Source: Puccinia triticina
Taxonomy: Eukaryota; Basidiomycota; Pucciniomycetes; Pucciniales; Pucciniaceae
Assembly: GCF_026914185.1 (NCBI RefSeq)
Contig: NC_070565.1
Coordinates: 3,534,001 to 3,598,000, forward strand
Reading direction: 5' to 3'
DNA: 64,000 nt
Shown: piece after piece, positions 1 through 9,711 of the stretch
How the letters are laid out: every line of letters begins with the position of its first letter
How positions within the stretch are numbered: position 1 is the first letter of the stretch
The notes under the pieces: generated by a model
What the model saw: the letters and a program-made list of their open reading frames with translations, nothing else
What the model was told of the DNA's origin: nothing
Database searches by the model: none
Program-made: the position numbers and the translations under genes

Positions 1-10
1 AAGTTCTTGA

Positions 11-1726
11 TTCACTGGTCGATGGATCCATTTTAAGAGCAACGGCACTGGTTCGGGGCGGGTGCGGGTGCGGGTGCCGATCCCGCGCATCGAGGAGCAA
101 CCGGGAGAATCTCGGGCGAGTAATGGCAGTCCGGCGCCAGTGCCGGTGCCGGCGCCGGTCCCGAGCGACTCGGTGAAGGAGCAACTTGAAGAATATCAGG
201 CAAAGCGTCGTGCCGAGTATGCATCACAATTGGCGAATGGGCTCAACGGGTCTTCGGCTGGCCAGTCATCGCCCCACCCGCCTTCCCCGGACACGTCACT
301 GCCCCAACAATCTTCGCCCCCACTGCCTGCGTCGCCTTCGGCCGACTCATCTACGCCTCCGTCCGGCCCACCTCCGGCTCCGTCACGCCCACCTCCGCCT
401 ACACCTCCGTCCGGCGCATCTCCTCCACACGGTCCGCCTACCTCCACCTCACGTCCGCCTCCGCACGATCCAACTCTGGCTCCCTCCAGCCCACCTCCGT
501 CTGCGCCCGACCCACCTGCGCCACGCCCAGCGGAGTCTACTTGGGAGCCTCGAACTCCGCCAGAGACTCATCTCTCTTCCGCAGAACCTGAATGGGAATC
601 TTTTGAAACGATTCAGAGCCCACCTCCACGCCAAGCTCGACGCAGGCTGAGATCCTATCTACCCTCATTGCCGCGCTTACCAGGAGGAAGAGGGCGATCG
701 ACACCTCGTTCCTCTTCTCAAGGGCCTTCAGGTGGTCCATCAAACCAAAATGCGCCTTTCGATGAGATGACAGAGGATGAAGCAGCCACACAAGCTGCAC
801 TGCTTGAGTCGTACGCGATCCCTCGAACTTCTCGAGCTGGAAGTCGACATCGGATGCCAGTACCATTTTGGCTTTCCCGATGGGCTCTGCCATTTAGATT
901 TTCTCGATGGGCTCTACCATTTAGGTTTTCCCCATGGGCTCGCTTGAGAGTCACACCCAGAAGAAGAGGAGCGTTTCGAGCCCCTCCTGCAGCCTCTGCT
1001 CCCTCACCTCCTCCCTCACCTCCTCCTGAAATACCAGATGAATTTGACCCAGATTCAGTTCTGTTTGAAGAGCCTACAGGCTATCAAGGGTTCCACAATC
1101 CAACTCAATCTCCACCACAATTTGGAGGCCCTTTTGAAGGAGCAGGGCAACCTAACTATCAAGGGTTCCATGGAACTCCGCCACAATTTCGAGACCCTTT
1201 TGAAGGAGCAGGGCCACTTCACCATGCAGATTACTTTGGAGGCTATTCACCAGCACCCAGTCAGGGCCATCATCCATCTTCCTTAGCCGAACTCTACAAC
1301 GGAACTTTTGATGAAGAAGAAGCATTGGCATTCGCAAGGGAGTTGTCGTTGGAAGCGGGTTCCCAGCCTGGTGGCTATTCCGCTTGGAACCCAATCAGTT
1401 GGGTGGCTCACCGGCTTTCCTTGTGGATAGATTGGTTGTTCGGATCGTCAGATGATGAGATGTCAGATTCCGAGGCAAGAGAGCTAGCCCAGCGCGGCGA
1501 TCAAAGAGAGATAAACCAGTCCGGATGTCCAAGAGGATCAGCCCAGTGCGGATATCAAGGAGGAATCAGCCAGTACGAATCTCAAAGAGGAATGACCCAG
1601 TATCAACCAGGTCATGTTGCGAGACAGCAGCAAACTCATTGGATTCCAATTGGTATAGCCATGTATCTTATCTTGGCATTGTACCTTAAAGCGAAAAGCT
1701 GGTCACGTGGGTGCGATTCGGATTAA
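11..1726 (+). CDS. UIM-like, tail-anchored low-complexity protein (copy 1, 5'-incomplete)
   Basis: Long open frame after an in-frame stop at 8-10, with no usable in-frame ATG near its start, so an upstream exon probably lies outside the window. The N-terminal half is Pro/Ser-rich. The segment around 1289-1360 (DEEEALAFARELSLE) fits the ubiquitin-interacting-motif pattern: acidic run, then Ala, then Ser four residues later. A weaker match (EDEAATQAALLES) lies near 775-815. The C-terminus has one hydrophobic segment (WIPIGIAMYLILALYL) followed by a short basic/Cys tail, as in tail-anchored membrane proteins. It is paralogous to 8344-9711: shared RVPIP start, LAELYNG before the UIM, and the same tail. 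Function is unknown; ubiquitin binding is inferred from the motif only. Upstream DNA aligns with copy 2 but differs by about 7 bases, so the N-terminal frame may have changed. Confidence 0.6.
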   Translation, partial: FTGRWIHFKSNGTGSGRVRVRVPIPRIEEQPGESRASNGSPAPVPVPAPVPSDSVKEQLEEYQAKRRAEYASQLANGLNGSSAGQSSPHPPSPDTSLPQQSSPPLPASPSADSSTPPSGPPPAPSRPPPPTPPSGASPPHGPPTSTSRPPPHDPTLAPSSPPPSAPDPPAPRPAESTWEPRTPPETHLSSAEPEWESFETIQSPPPRQARRRLRSYLPSLPRLPGGRGRSTPRSSSQGPSGGPSNQNAPFDEMTEDEAATQAALLESYAIPRTSRAGSRHRMPVPFWLSRWALPFRFSRWALPFRFSPWARLRVTPRRRGAFRAPPAASAPSPPPSPPPEIPDEFDPDSVLFEEPTGYQGFHNPTQSPPQFGGPFEGAGQPNYQGFHGTPPQFRDPFEGAGPLHHADYFGGYSPAPSQGHHPSSLAELYNGTFDEEEALAFARELSLEAGSQPGGYSAWNPISWVAHRLSLWIDWLFGSSDDEMSDSEARELAQRGDQREINQSGCPRGSAQCGYQGGISQYESQRGMTQYQPGHVARQQQTHWIPIGIAMYLILALYLKAKSWSRGCDSD

Positions 1727-2342
1727 AAGTACATTGCTCTCAAAGGCTCCGGTGCCGTTGATTAAGCTCATCTCGTCGCCTCAACTCTTAAGCCAGTTCC
1801 CTACCCAGTTATTGGTCAAAGTTCCATGCATTGAGCAAAATTATAAACTTTGACACTTTATGCTTGCGCGATCTAATATTTTTGCTTACTGAATACATGG
1901 TTATCCTCTCTGTCATTTGTTCCAAGAAATTACGTTTACTTGTTTCAGAAAAATTGCATTGTCATTGGAGGAGAGATTGGGCCTTAAAAAGATGAAATAA
2001 AAAAACTCAAGTTACACAATTGTTTTTTTAAACCTTTGCATTTAGGCTTGAATACAGGTGTCCTAGATATATACTCGCATTTACATTCATTAAAAAAACA
2101 TATAGTGATTTCTAGACCGCTTTCCTTTATAATCAAAAATAACTACATGGTCATTGAATTCCAGGTTGAGCTTTAGAGTGCTCTAATTAATAGTTTTGTT
2201 AAAACTTCACACTTTAGATATTCTCAAATACATTCACCTTTATGAATAGAGCACAATGCCATTTCCAAACAACTTTCATTGATTTTTTCATAATTATTCA
2301 ATCGTCAATAGAAGTCTAAATTTCATTTGGTTTACTCTTAAT
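1727..2342. other. Convergent intergenic spacer
   Basis: AT-rich DNA between the 3' ends of the tail-anchored gene and ORC5. It presumably contains both 3' UTRs. No ORF, repeat or RNA gene was recognised. Confidence 0.6.
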
Positions 2343-4627
2343 TTAGTCTTCAGATTCCCACATGCGATTTAGAAGATTAAATTGAAGACTATCGCAGATC
2401 CTTAGAATTTGAGTCTCGGAAGAAGATGATAGATTAGAGACTATCAGTTTGATAGATTCGAGTGGTTTCTCTGCTTGGCTGGTCAGTGTCGATGCAGTCG
2501 ATGAACTCGCTTTGAGTAGCAGTTTGAATTCAATCAATGTTCCAATCTAGATATAGGCAAAGGAGCCATACAAATAAGTTTCCGGATGAATGGCAGGTTA
2601 TAAGGGGTCATAAAGAAGCTCTTAACTTGTTGTAGTACATCAATCTCATTAAACTTGATCCCTTCTTGATCAGTTATCGCACTGAAAATCGCCAACAACC
2701 TTCCAATTGTAAACATTTTTGGCCCCAATAATCTTTGGCGAATTTTCGCCTGTGTTTTGTTAATAGCGGAAAATTGTCACAAGAAAGCCGGGATCAATAA
2801 ATATGAACCGATCAGACGAGATGAAAAAGAGACCGAAAGGATGAGACGAGTTTACTCGGATGACTTGACCAGGTTGAATTTTTCTGGGTCCCCTTGCCTT
2901 GCGCTTCTTGAGCCCGTCATTGCTTGTTAAGAAGAGCCCAATGTCGGTCCTAGCAGGATTAAAACTAGCAATGAATGCGGCGACGAGAAGGAAGCGGGCG
3001 ACTACGGGCAACGATAAAGATAAGGTATCGATGGTTTTCTGGCGTTGATACATGACTGGTCCTTTGTCGATTGAAGCGGTAAACTTGACAGTCTGGATCC
3101 TGGGTGTCATTGGCGTTAAATGAGTCGTGAAGCGATGTCGGGTGCTTGTTGAGCCAGGTTGGGAGGAAGGGTTCGTCACTGAAGGGGAGAAGATCGAAAG
3201 ATAATGGCGCGGCTTGGAAGGGGTCGAGAATGGGGTTTGAGAGATCTGATTGATCCTCGTCTTCGAAGGTGAAAGCAATAGGGGTGGTTTTTTAGGCGAA
3301 AGCTCAGTCTGCTTCTGAGGCGACTCAGTGGACTCTTCATAGGGGGCCATTTCCTCGTCATCATATGTGCTTGCTGAAGAATCGTCTAGTCCAGGTGGCT
3401 TGGTCAGAAAAGAAGGAAGATGCCAAACCGGAGACCCGTAAGCTTTCTGTTCAAGTTCAATCGTCGGCTTGCTCAGCAAGATCATTTTCGCCGTATCCTT
3501 GAAAGAGGCTGAATCATGCGCGAGTGAAATTTAATGTGGATAATAACGGCAATCGGTAAACTGGTGAAAGAAAGCAACAAAGCGATTTAGCTAAATACTC
3601 AACAGCCACTTTCGTCCATTCGAGTAATCCAGTCTGGCCACAATCGATTCACAAGGATAGAGAGCTCGTACAGGTCCGCTGAGGTCTGAGAGTTGAAAGT
3701 AGCCACAATAAACGTGACGAAAGCCTGGAAAATTCCGTTCATGTGATTCTTCAATTCCTGATTAGAAATTGTGGCCACCTCGGGGGGTCCATCAGATGTC
3801 AGAATTTGAATTAAATCTGGCTTGTTTTTAATGAAAAAACGTAAATCAGTAATCTTAGTCTTCCACAAGCAATAACTAAGCAATAGAGGGACCAACAACG
3901 GACCGTTTTCAGAAAGCCTAGGGATTGCAATTGATATCGGATCTAGTGCACCATATCGGGGCCTCAATTTCGGCCAAGGGAGAGCGGAGACAAAGATGGT
4001 ATGGACCGAGCAACCCGAGAGCTCAGCCAAACGGGTGAAAGAGGTGAGAATACTGAATTCCTTCCATGATCTGAGCAGTTCTGGTTTGTTCAAGATGATA
4101 AATCTTGGGAATTTCGATGGGCCGCCTGATGATGGCGGGTCAAGCGGATTTGAGGATAGTTCATTACAGATCACGCGAAGTCCGTCGCAAAAGCCGTCGA
4201 ATGAGCTGCTCTTCCTCTGAGATAGTAGGCCCTTGGGTCTGTTGCGCTTGAGTTCGTTGGCGATTTGTGAGTAATCCCAAGTGAAAGCGGAGGAAGGATT
4301 GCTCTTATTGATACTAGTTTGGCCATTCCATGATTGGATGTTGGAAAGATGATAAGGTGGATTCCAGTTTGAGAAATGGTTGAGAATCGACTGGAACAAA
4401 TTTCTCGAACTCAAAATCTCATCCAGATTGATTTGAAGATAGCTGGGTAATTGATTTGGTAGTTGGCTTGTCGATTTCCGTAATAGCTGCTGCAAGAGTT
4501 CGAGCGAAAAATCCAAGTTTGACGCGGATTGAACGTAGATCGACTGAGGTGGTGACGGAGATGAAAGCAATGCGTCTAGCTGGTCATAGACAGACGATAG
4601 TGTGCTCAATCGCTCGATTTCTATCAT
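2343..4627 (-). CDS. ORC5: Origin recognition complex subunit 5
   Basis: Four exons by phase-consistent GT-AG junctions: 4627-3604, 3508-2856, 2749-2627 and 2546-2343, total 2004 nt (667 aa). ORC5 is an AAA+-like subunit of the hexamer that marks replication origins in the nucleus. Family landmarks are an ORC5-like Walker B region (PRFIILNKPELLRSW), the segment LPVVARFLLVAAFIASFNPA followed by RTD, which matches the family's 'AAYLASYNPARTD' block, and the C-terminal LLGPKMFTIGRLLAIFSAI block. Residues near 28-45, where Walker A (GxxxxGKT) would be, read SIYVQSASNLDFSLEL and lack the Gly/Lys signature. Walker B has Asn-Lys where Asp-Lys/Asp-Glu is usual. Length exceeds the yeast protein (about 480 aa) because of a Ser/Pro-rich insert near residues 360-440. 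Identity is firm; ATP binding is doubtful. Confidence 0.9.
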
Positions 4628-5802
4628 TGTGATTTTGCTTCTGGTCGGCTTCGAGTTGGGTTTATTCGATTTCTCTCCTCTTCGCTTCAGCGGATATTAT
4701 GATTTTTCGAGCGGCTTCGATCCCGGATTCTCTCTGGCCTGTATGTTCAGGTTGAACCGTTTCTCCTTGAACGTCCCTCGCGTCTTGGTCTTCCTTCGCG
4801 TGTTTTAAAGTGTCCGTGAAGACTCGAAGCAGGAGAAATTAGAATGGTCCAAACCCCACGGGGTAAAAGGATGACGTCAGATCGCGTCTAATCCAAATCG
4901 AAGGCAAACTTCTTGTCATCCATCCTCATCCATCTGAATCAGCAATGAACCCCAAGCAACCAATGTCACGTAGACCTACCAAATCAATTGATGAGGAACA
5001 ACACTCAAACCCTTGAAACTGCATACCCCTTGGTGGACAGAATTTGCTATGTGGTTTGGCAGGTTATGTGGTTACAAGGGTTAGCTACAGGCCAAAATTA
5101 AATTTTGGTGGACCCAAATCAGTATGTGGTTTGGGAATTTATGCCATTATACAAGTATGTTGTATCACATGAGCAGTGAGATTCACAGTGCAAGACAACA
5201 AGAGATAAGGATGGCTAATGGGCGGGCTTTCCAATGGGCCACCTGCGGGCTCCAATTGCACCAATCAATTTTTTTGATCATGAACCAGACAAGACAGCCT
5301 CTGGGGTTCTAGACCATTTACTTAGATGAGAGGCCTGTTCAAGAAATAGCTCAAACCCCTTGTTTGGATGTTGCCAGGCTGCCCATTAGCCATCCTTAAC
5401 AAGAGACCAAGGAACTGTACAAATGATGAAAACCCAAATTGCTTGACATCAAATAACATCCAAGCCAAATTGTCCCAGTCAACTGCGCAAAAACAAGCAC
5501 CAGCTGCATGGTCTAGAAAATAGACTAATGCACCCAGGGTGTCTCACAGGAATACACTACAAGAAAAACTCTAGAATCTGCCAGCAGTTTAGATGCAGCA
5601 GCTCAGCCTCAAAGGAAGCTTGAGGTGATACTCAAGCCTACCTCAAATTTTATTTCAACCAAGCTTCAGTGCATATTACACAGTGACTGTGCATGAAAGG
5701 GTATGATGTAATCATGTGGAGTTAAAATGGAAGTAGCACTGGAGTATGGCATACACCACATGTCAACTGCTGACAGTTTCTAGAGCTTTTCTGGGAGTGA
5801 TA
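4628..5802. other. ORC5 upstream region and unassigned spacer
   Basis: Contains the ORC5 promoter side (about 4628-4900) and then AT-rich DNA without a convincing gene. A sequence like the CACTA-type transposon end (CACTACAAGAAAAA) occurs near 5556, but no partner end was found. Confidence 0.4.
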
Positions 5803-6269
5803 TGTACAGCCATTCCAAAAAAGCTTTGCTTCTTTGGAAGGAATTTCCGCTAGAAATTCCTTCTGGATTTGCCAAGGTATGTGCATCCAAAATCAAGGTT
5901 GGACACATCATATTCAGACCTGCAAGCGCAGTCGCTTGCAGGATGCCACCAATCAAGCCATTTGGTAATGAAAAAAAAAAAAACACCGGCCGCTGGGACC
6001 CACCATCCAACCTTGCAAACAGGAGCAGGGTAGCATCCAGGGTAGAATCAGCCAAATTGCTTGATTCTGAAATCAGAATTAGGAAACAATGAAAGGAAGT
6101 AGATGATTGAGGGCATCTGGCTGCTGTATATGCACCCTGCATATAAGAATGAGGTGGGCATGAATATACATTGTATGCCCAACCTTGCCAGTGATTATTG
6201 GCAAATCTAATACAAAGTTTGGGTGGAAATTCCTTCCAACAAAGCCAAGCTTTTTTGGAATGGCTGTAC
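5803..6269. mobile_element. Snap-back (long inverted repeat) MITE
   Basis: The arms GTACAGCCATTCCAAAAAAG (from about 5803) and the inverse ending GGAATGGCTGTAC (to about 6269) pair over roughly 90 bases with mismatches. A related copy lies at 55813-56448. No coding capacity, so it is non-autonomous. Confidence 0.6.
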
Positions 6270-6308
6270 TTGATTTCTGAGGAAAATTACAGAATCATGT
6301 GACATGAG

Positions 6309-6600
6309 TAGAGCTGGGACCTAGTACCCGTTGGTGGGTACTAGGCACCCATTGGAGTGTGCAGGTACCTGCCAGCGGGTGCAGTTGTCCAGTCTGGGCA
6401 GAAATCCAGGGAGGCACCCACACCTGCCGCAGGTAACCAGGCACAAAGTGTCAGTTTTGCAGCAAGAGCTGGACCCTAGTGCCCATTGGCAGTTACTAGG
6501 CGCCTGTTGGAGTGTGCGGGTGCAGGCGTCCAGTTTGAGCAGAAATTCAGGCAGGTACCTGCACCCGCCACAGGCACCTGGGTGTGAAGTGCCAGCTCAA
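6309..6600. mobile_element. hAT-like MITE with 8-bp target duplication
   Basis: Starts TAGAGCTGGGACC and ends GTGCCAGCTCAA, flanked by GACATGAG (6301-6308) and TACATGAG (6601-6608), a 7/8 match of the 8-bp length expected for hAT. The interior is rich in GGTACC-like words. Related copies lie at 58643-58969 and 55491-57918. Confidence 0.7.
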
Positions 6601-8343
6601 TACATGAGGGAAAGACAGCAGGCTGTTTGGAGGACTTCCAATCAATCTAGAAACCCCTTCCAGACCTAGATCTGAGCCAAATTTTGCAGGGAAATCTGGC
6701 TTTGGGACTCTGGGAGGCTCCCAGATTGCACCCAGATTGTGACAGGAAGTCCGCCATTACCAGAAGCAATAGGCCTACCACATGTTCTGAATCTCCAGTG
6801 AAAAATCTGACAACTTCTGGATCTCCATCCAGACCTCCAACCAGGTTGACACAGGAATTTTCACTCAGGATAAAAAGTGTGATGATGATTATGAACAAGA
6901 TTAAGGTTTATTAACAAAACACCTCCTCAACCTAAACAAGTTGAACTCAAGAACAAAGCCTCCACAACCCAACTCAAGCTTTTTCACATCCAATTTACCT
7001 ACCCGCTCGGAGTTCTACCCTTGATCTAATGAGCCTTTAACCTCTCAACAGTTTGGTTGTCTGATTTTTTGTCCGTAGCTTGTTTTATTATTTTGTCCTA
7101 TCAAGGTTTCAATTCAATACAAGTATGGGGGGTTCAGGAATCAGGTGGCAACTTTGGAGTTATTTCAACAAGTTCATGACCCACATTTTATAAAAATTTC
7201 AATCTTTACTGATTCCACCACAACATAAGAGCAGTTCAAGAAGATCTCAAAAGTTTCTCCCAAAAACCTTCGAAATGACTCCGAGACTGAAGTTGCCATG
7301 TGCCCCCCCCCCCCCCCCCCCTGCATTGCATGTATAAATTAAATGGGCAGACTTTGCTCGGTCAACCTATGGCCACAGCGGCTGCTGTTAGAAAGACGTA
7401 CCTTACATAATAGTGGTGTTTGCACTAAGCTGTTTGCTTACCAGTCGCGTGATAAAATTCTCTCTGCGGTTTTCGTCTCCACTTTTACGTTTGTGCTTTT
7501 TAAGCTCCGCAGCGGTCCCACAGCTCATGTACTGGTAAAAATTTCCTGAGGAAATGACATGTGAACCCCGCTAATATACCCAAATGTTTCATTCCTGGGG
7601 AGTATCGTATTAGACACTTCGATCGCATGGCCTGTCAATGATTCCCGTCCTCGCCAAAACTGGAATGCGGGGTGGCCACATCACATTTTCTGAAAGAAGC
7701 AAACATGAAATGAAGCTGGATCACAAACCAGCATGGACCTCTTTCCGTCAACTTTAAGCTTTGTGTGACTCGTCTTGAATAATATTTGCTGATGATTGCT
7801 CGTAAGTTTACGGAGTCTCATGGCATGAACTGAAGTATTGCTTAGTTTGGTGCGGCCGTTGGCAGACCCTAATTCAAGCATAAAATACCTGAAAGGCTCT
7901 GCATTCATAACTTCTTGGACTACACATCTTTTCTAGCCAATCTTTCCAAGTATATCATTCCAGGAAACTGAATTCTTACACCGCCCTCAGACACTCATCA
8001 TACCGGCTTGCCCAACTCTCTTTACTGCCTCGGAGGAATGTTACGGCCTACATCTGTTGTACTGCTTCTCCTGGTTAGGATTTTTTGTATTGATTTGATA
8101 GGGGAGGGGTGCCCAGATTGATGCTTTAGACGGTTTTTTGATGCTAACGGTTTTATCCTCTGCCAAAAGTGGTTTCAGGTAATGCATCAATCTTCCGGCA
8201 GCATCACGGATGCAGCGCGCCAGGCTAGGAAACAACGGGACCCGCATTGGCTGCGACTTGGCGAGATGTTCAAGAAAGGCAGAAAGAGTAAGGTCAGTTG
8301 TCCTGTTGAGTTTATGTAGACCAGGATGAACATAGGGCACTGA
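6601..8343. other. Spacer with C homopolymer and possible RING remnant
   Basis: No convincing gene. A pure C run of about 18 bases lies at 7304-7321. From about 8110 to 8310 one frame, in phase with the following gene, shows CP..C, CQKWF and KVSCPVE spaced like a decayed RING finger, broken by stops (see findings). Confidence 0.4.
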
Positions 8344-9711
8344 CAAGTTCTTGATCCCACGGGTGATGAATCTTATAAGAGTATTGACACTGCCAGCACT
8401 GGTTCGGTGACTGCGCGGGTGCGGGTGCCGATCCCGAGCATGAATCAACGACTGGAAGAGACTCGGGACGATGCCATTGATGCATCACAATCACAGCCGG
8501 CAAATGAGCTCAACGGGCCTTCACCGGGCACGCCGCCGCCCCATCCGTCACCGTCCCGGCTGCCTGCGTCCCCATCCGGCGCTAATCCGGATCTTCTTGA
8601 GATTCCAGATGAATTATACCCAGAGTCAATTAATGTTGAAAACCCTTCCGACCATCAAGATTTGCATGGCCCAACACAAACTCCACCGCAACCTCGAGAA
8701 TCTTTGGGAGGGCCAGGACAACCTCACGAAGGAGACTACTTCGGAGGCTTTTCACCAGGGCCTAGTGGAGGCACGCATGCATCTGCCTTAGCCGAACTCT
8801 ACAATGGAGCTTTCGATTATGAGGGAGCTTTGAAATACGCAATGGAAATGTCGGTGTTGGAAGGGTTTTCCCGCTCTGGTGGCCATCCAGTTGACGAGTC
8901 AAATCCAGTCAGGATCCCGAGCCTGAATGAGCAACTCGAAGAAACTCGCGCGGAGCACCATGCCAACTATGTATCACAGTCACATCCGGAAAATGAGCTG
9001 AACGGGCCTGCGCCTGGCATGCCGTCGCCCCACCCGCCGCCTCCCCGTGGGCCTGCGTCTCCATCCGGCCCTCATCCGGACCTTTTTGATATCCCAGAAG
9101 AATTATACCCAGAGCTAGTCACGTCGGGAGAAGCTGCAGGCCATCAGGATTTCCATGGTGGAACACAAACACCGCCACATATACCTCCAGAATCCTGCAG
9201 AGGGATTGAAGATCTCAACGGTATAGGCTTAGCACGATCTCCAGCATGTGTACTTCGAGAGTCTATTGAAGGGCCAGGGCAACCTTACCAAGAATACCGG
9301 GGCTCTCATCTATCCGTCCCAGCCGCACTTTACAATGGGGGTTTAGGTGAAGAGGAAGCTTTGTTGCGTGCAAAGAAAATTTCACAGTTGGAAAGATCCT
9401 CCCACCATGGTGGCTATCCGATTGAAGACTCAAATCCATCCAGCAATTTCCTTGAGGCGATTCGCTCGGGGATATATCGGTTATTCGGATCGTCGGATGA
9501 GCATTACCAGATGTCAGATTACGAATATGCAAGAGAACTAGCCCGGCGCGAAGGAATAAACCAGTACGAATTTCAAAGAGGAATAACCCAATGTCGACCA
9601 AGCCAGGTTGCTAGACAAGAAAATTCTAATTGGCTTCCATGGGGTATAGCCATTTATTTTATCTTGGCATTCTACTTTAAAGGCCTTTTCAGCAGCTGCA
9701 ATTGTGATTAG
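8344..9711 (+). CDS. UIM-like, tail-anchored low-complexity protein (copy 2)
   Basis: Open from 8344. The first in-frame ATG is at 8440 (423 aa if used), but homology with copy 1 begins upstream at AAGTTCTTGAT (8345), so this may be a downstream exon joined after the AG at 8345-8346. The protein has an internal duplication: two units of RVPIP/VRIP..(Q)LEETR, ELNGP, Pro-rich, IP(D/E)ELYPE and a UIM-like helix. The UIM-like segments are DYEGALKYAMEMSVLE (about 8815-8865) and GEEEALLRAKKISQLE (about 9343-9395). The C-terminus has a hydrophobic segment (WLPWGIAIYFILAFYF) followed by a Cys-containing tail. It probably sits in a membrane facing the cytosol. Ubiquitin binding is inferred from the motif; no enzymatic domain is seen in the open frame. 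Confidence 0.65.
   Translation, partial: QVLDPTGDESYKSIDTASTGSVTARVRVPIPSMNQRLEETRDDAIDASQSQPANELNGPSPGTPPPHPSPSRLPASPSGANPDLLEIPDELYPESINVENPSDHQDLHGPTQTPPQPRESLGGPGQPHEGDYFGGFSPGPSGGTHASALAELYNGAFDYEGALKYAMEMSVLEGFSRSGGHPVDESNPVRIPSLNEQLEETRAEHHANYVSQSHPENELNGPAPGMPSPHPPPPRGPASPSGPHPDLFDIPEELYPELVTSGEAAGHQDFHGGTQTPPHIPPESCRGIEDLNGIGLARSPACVLRESIEGPGQPYQEYRGSHLSVPAALYNGGLGEEEALLRAKKISQLERSSHHGGYPIEDSNPSSNFLEAIRSGIYRLFGSSDEHYQMSDYEYARELARREGINQYEFQRGITQCRPSQVARQENSNWLPWGIAIYFILAFYFKGLFSSCNCD

Noticed and set aside
5556..5569. CACTA transposon terminus (CACTACAAGAAAAA)
   Set aside because: No matching inverse end with a 3-bp duplication was found in the window.
8041..8448. A 135-codon - strand frame upstream of the second UIM gene
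   Set aside because: No recognisable domain; the opposite strand shows RING-like remnants in phase with the known gene.
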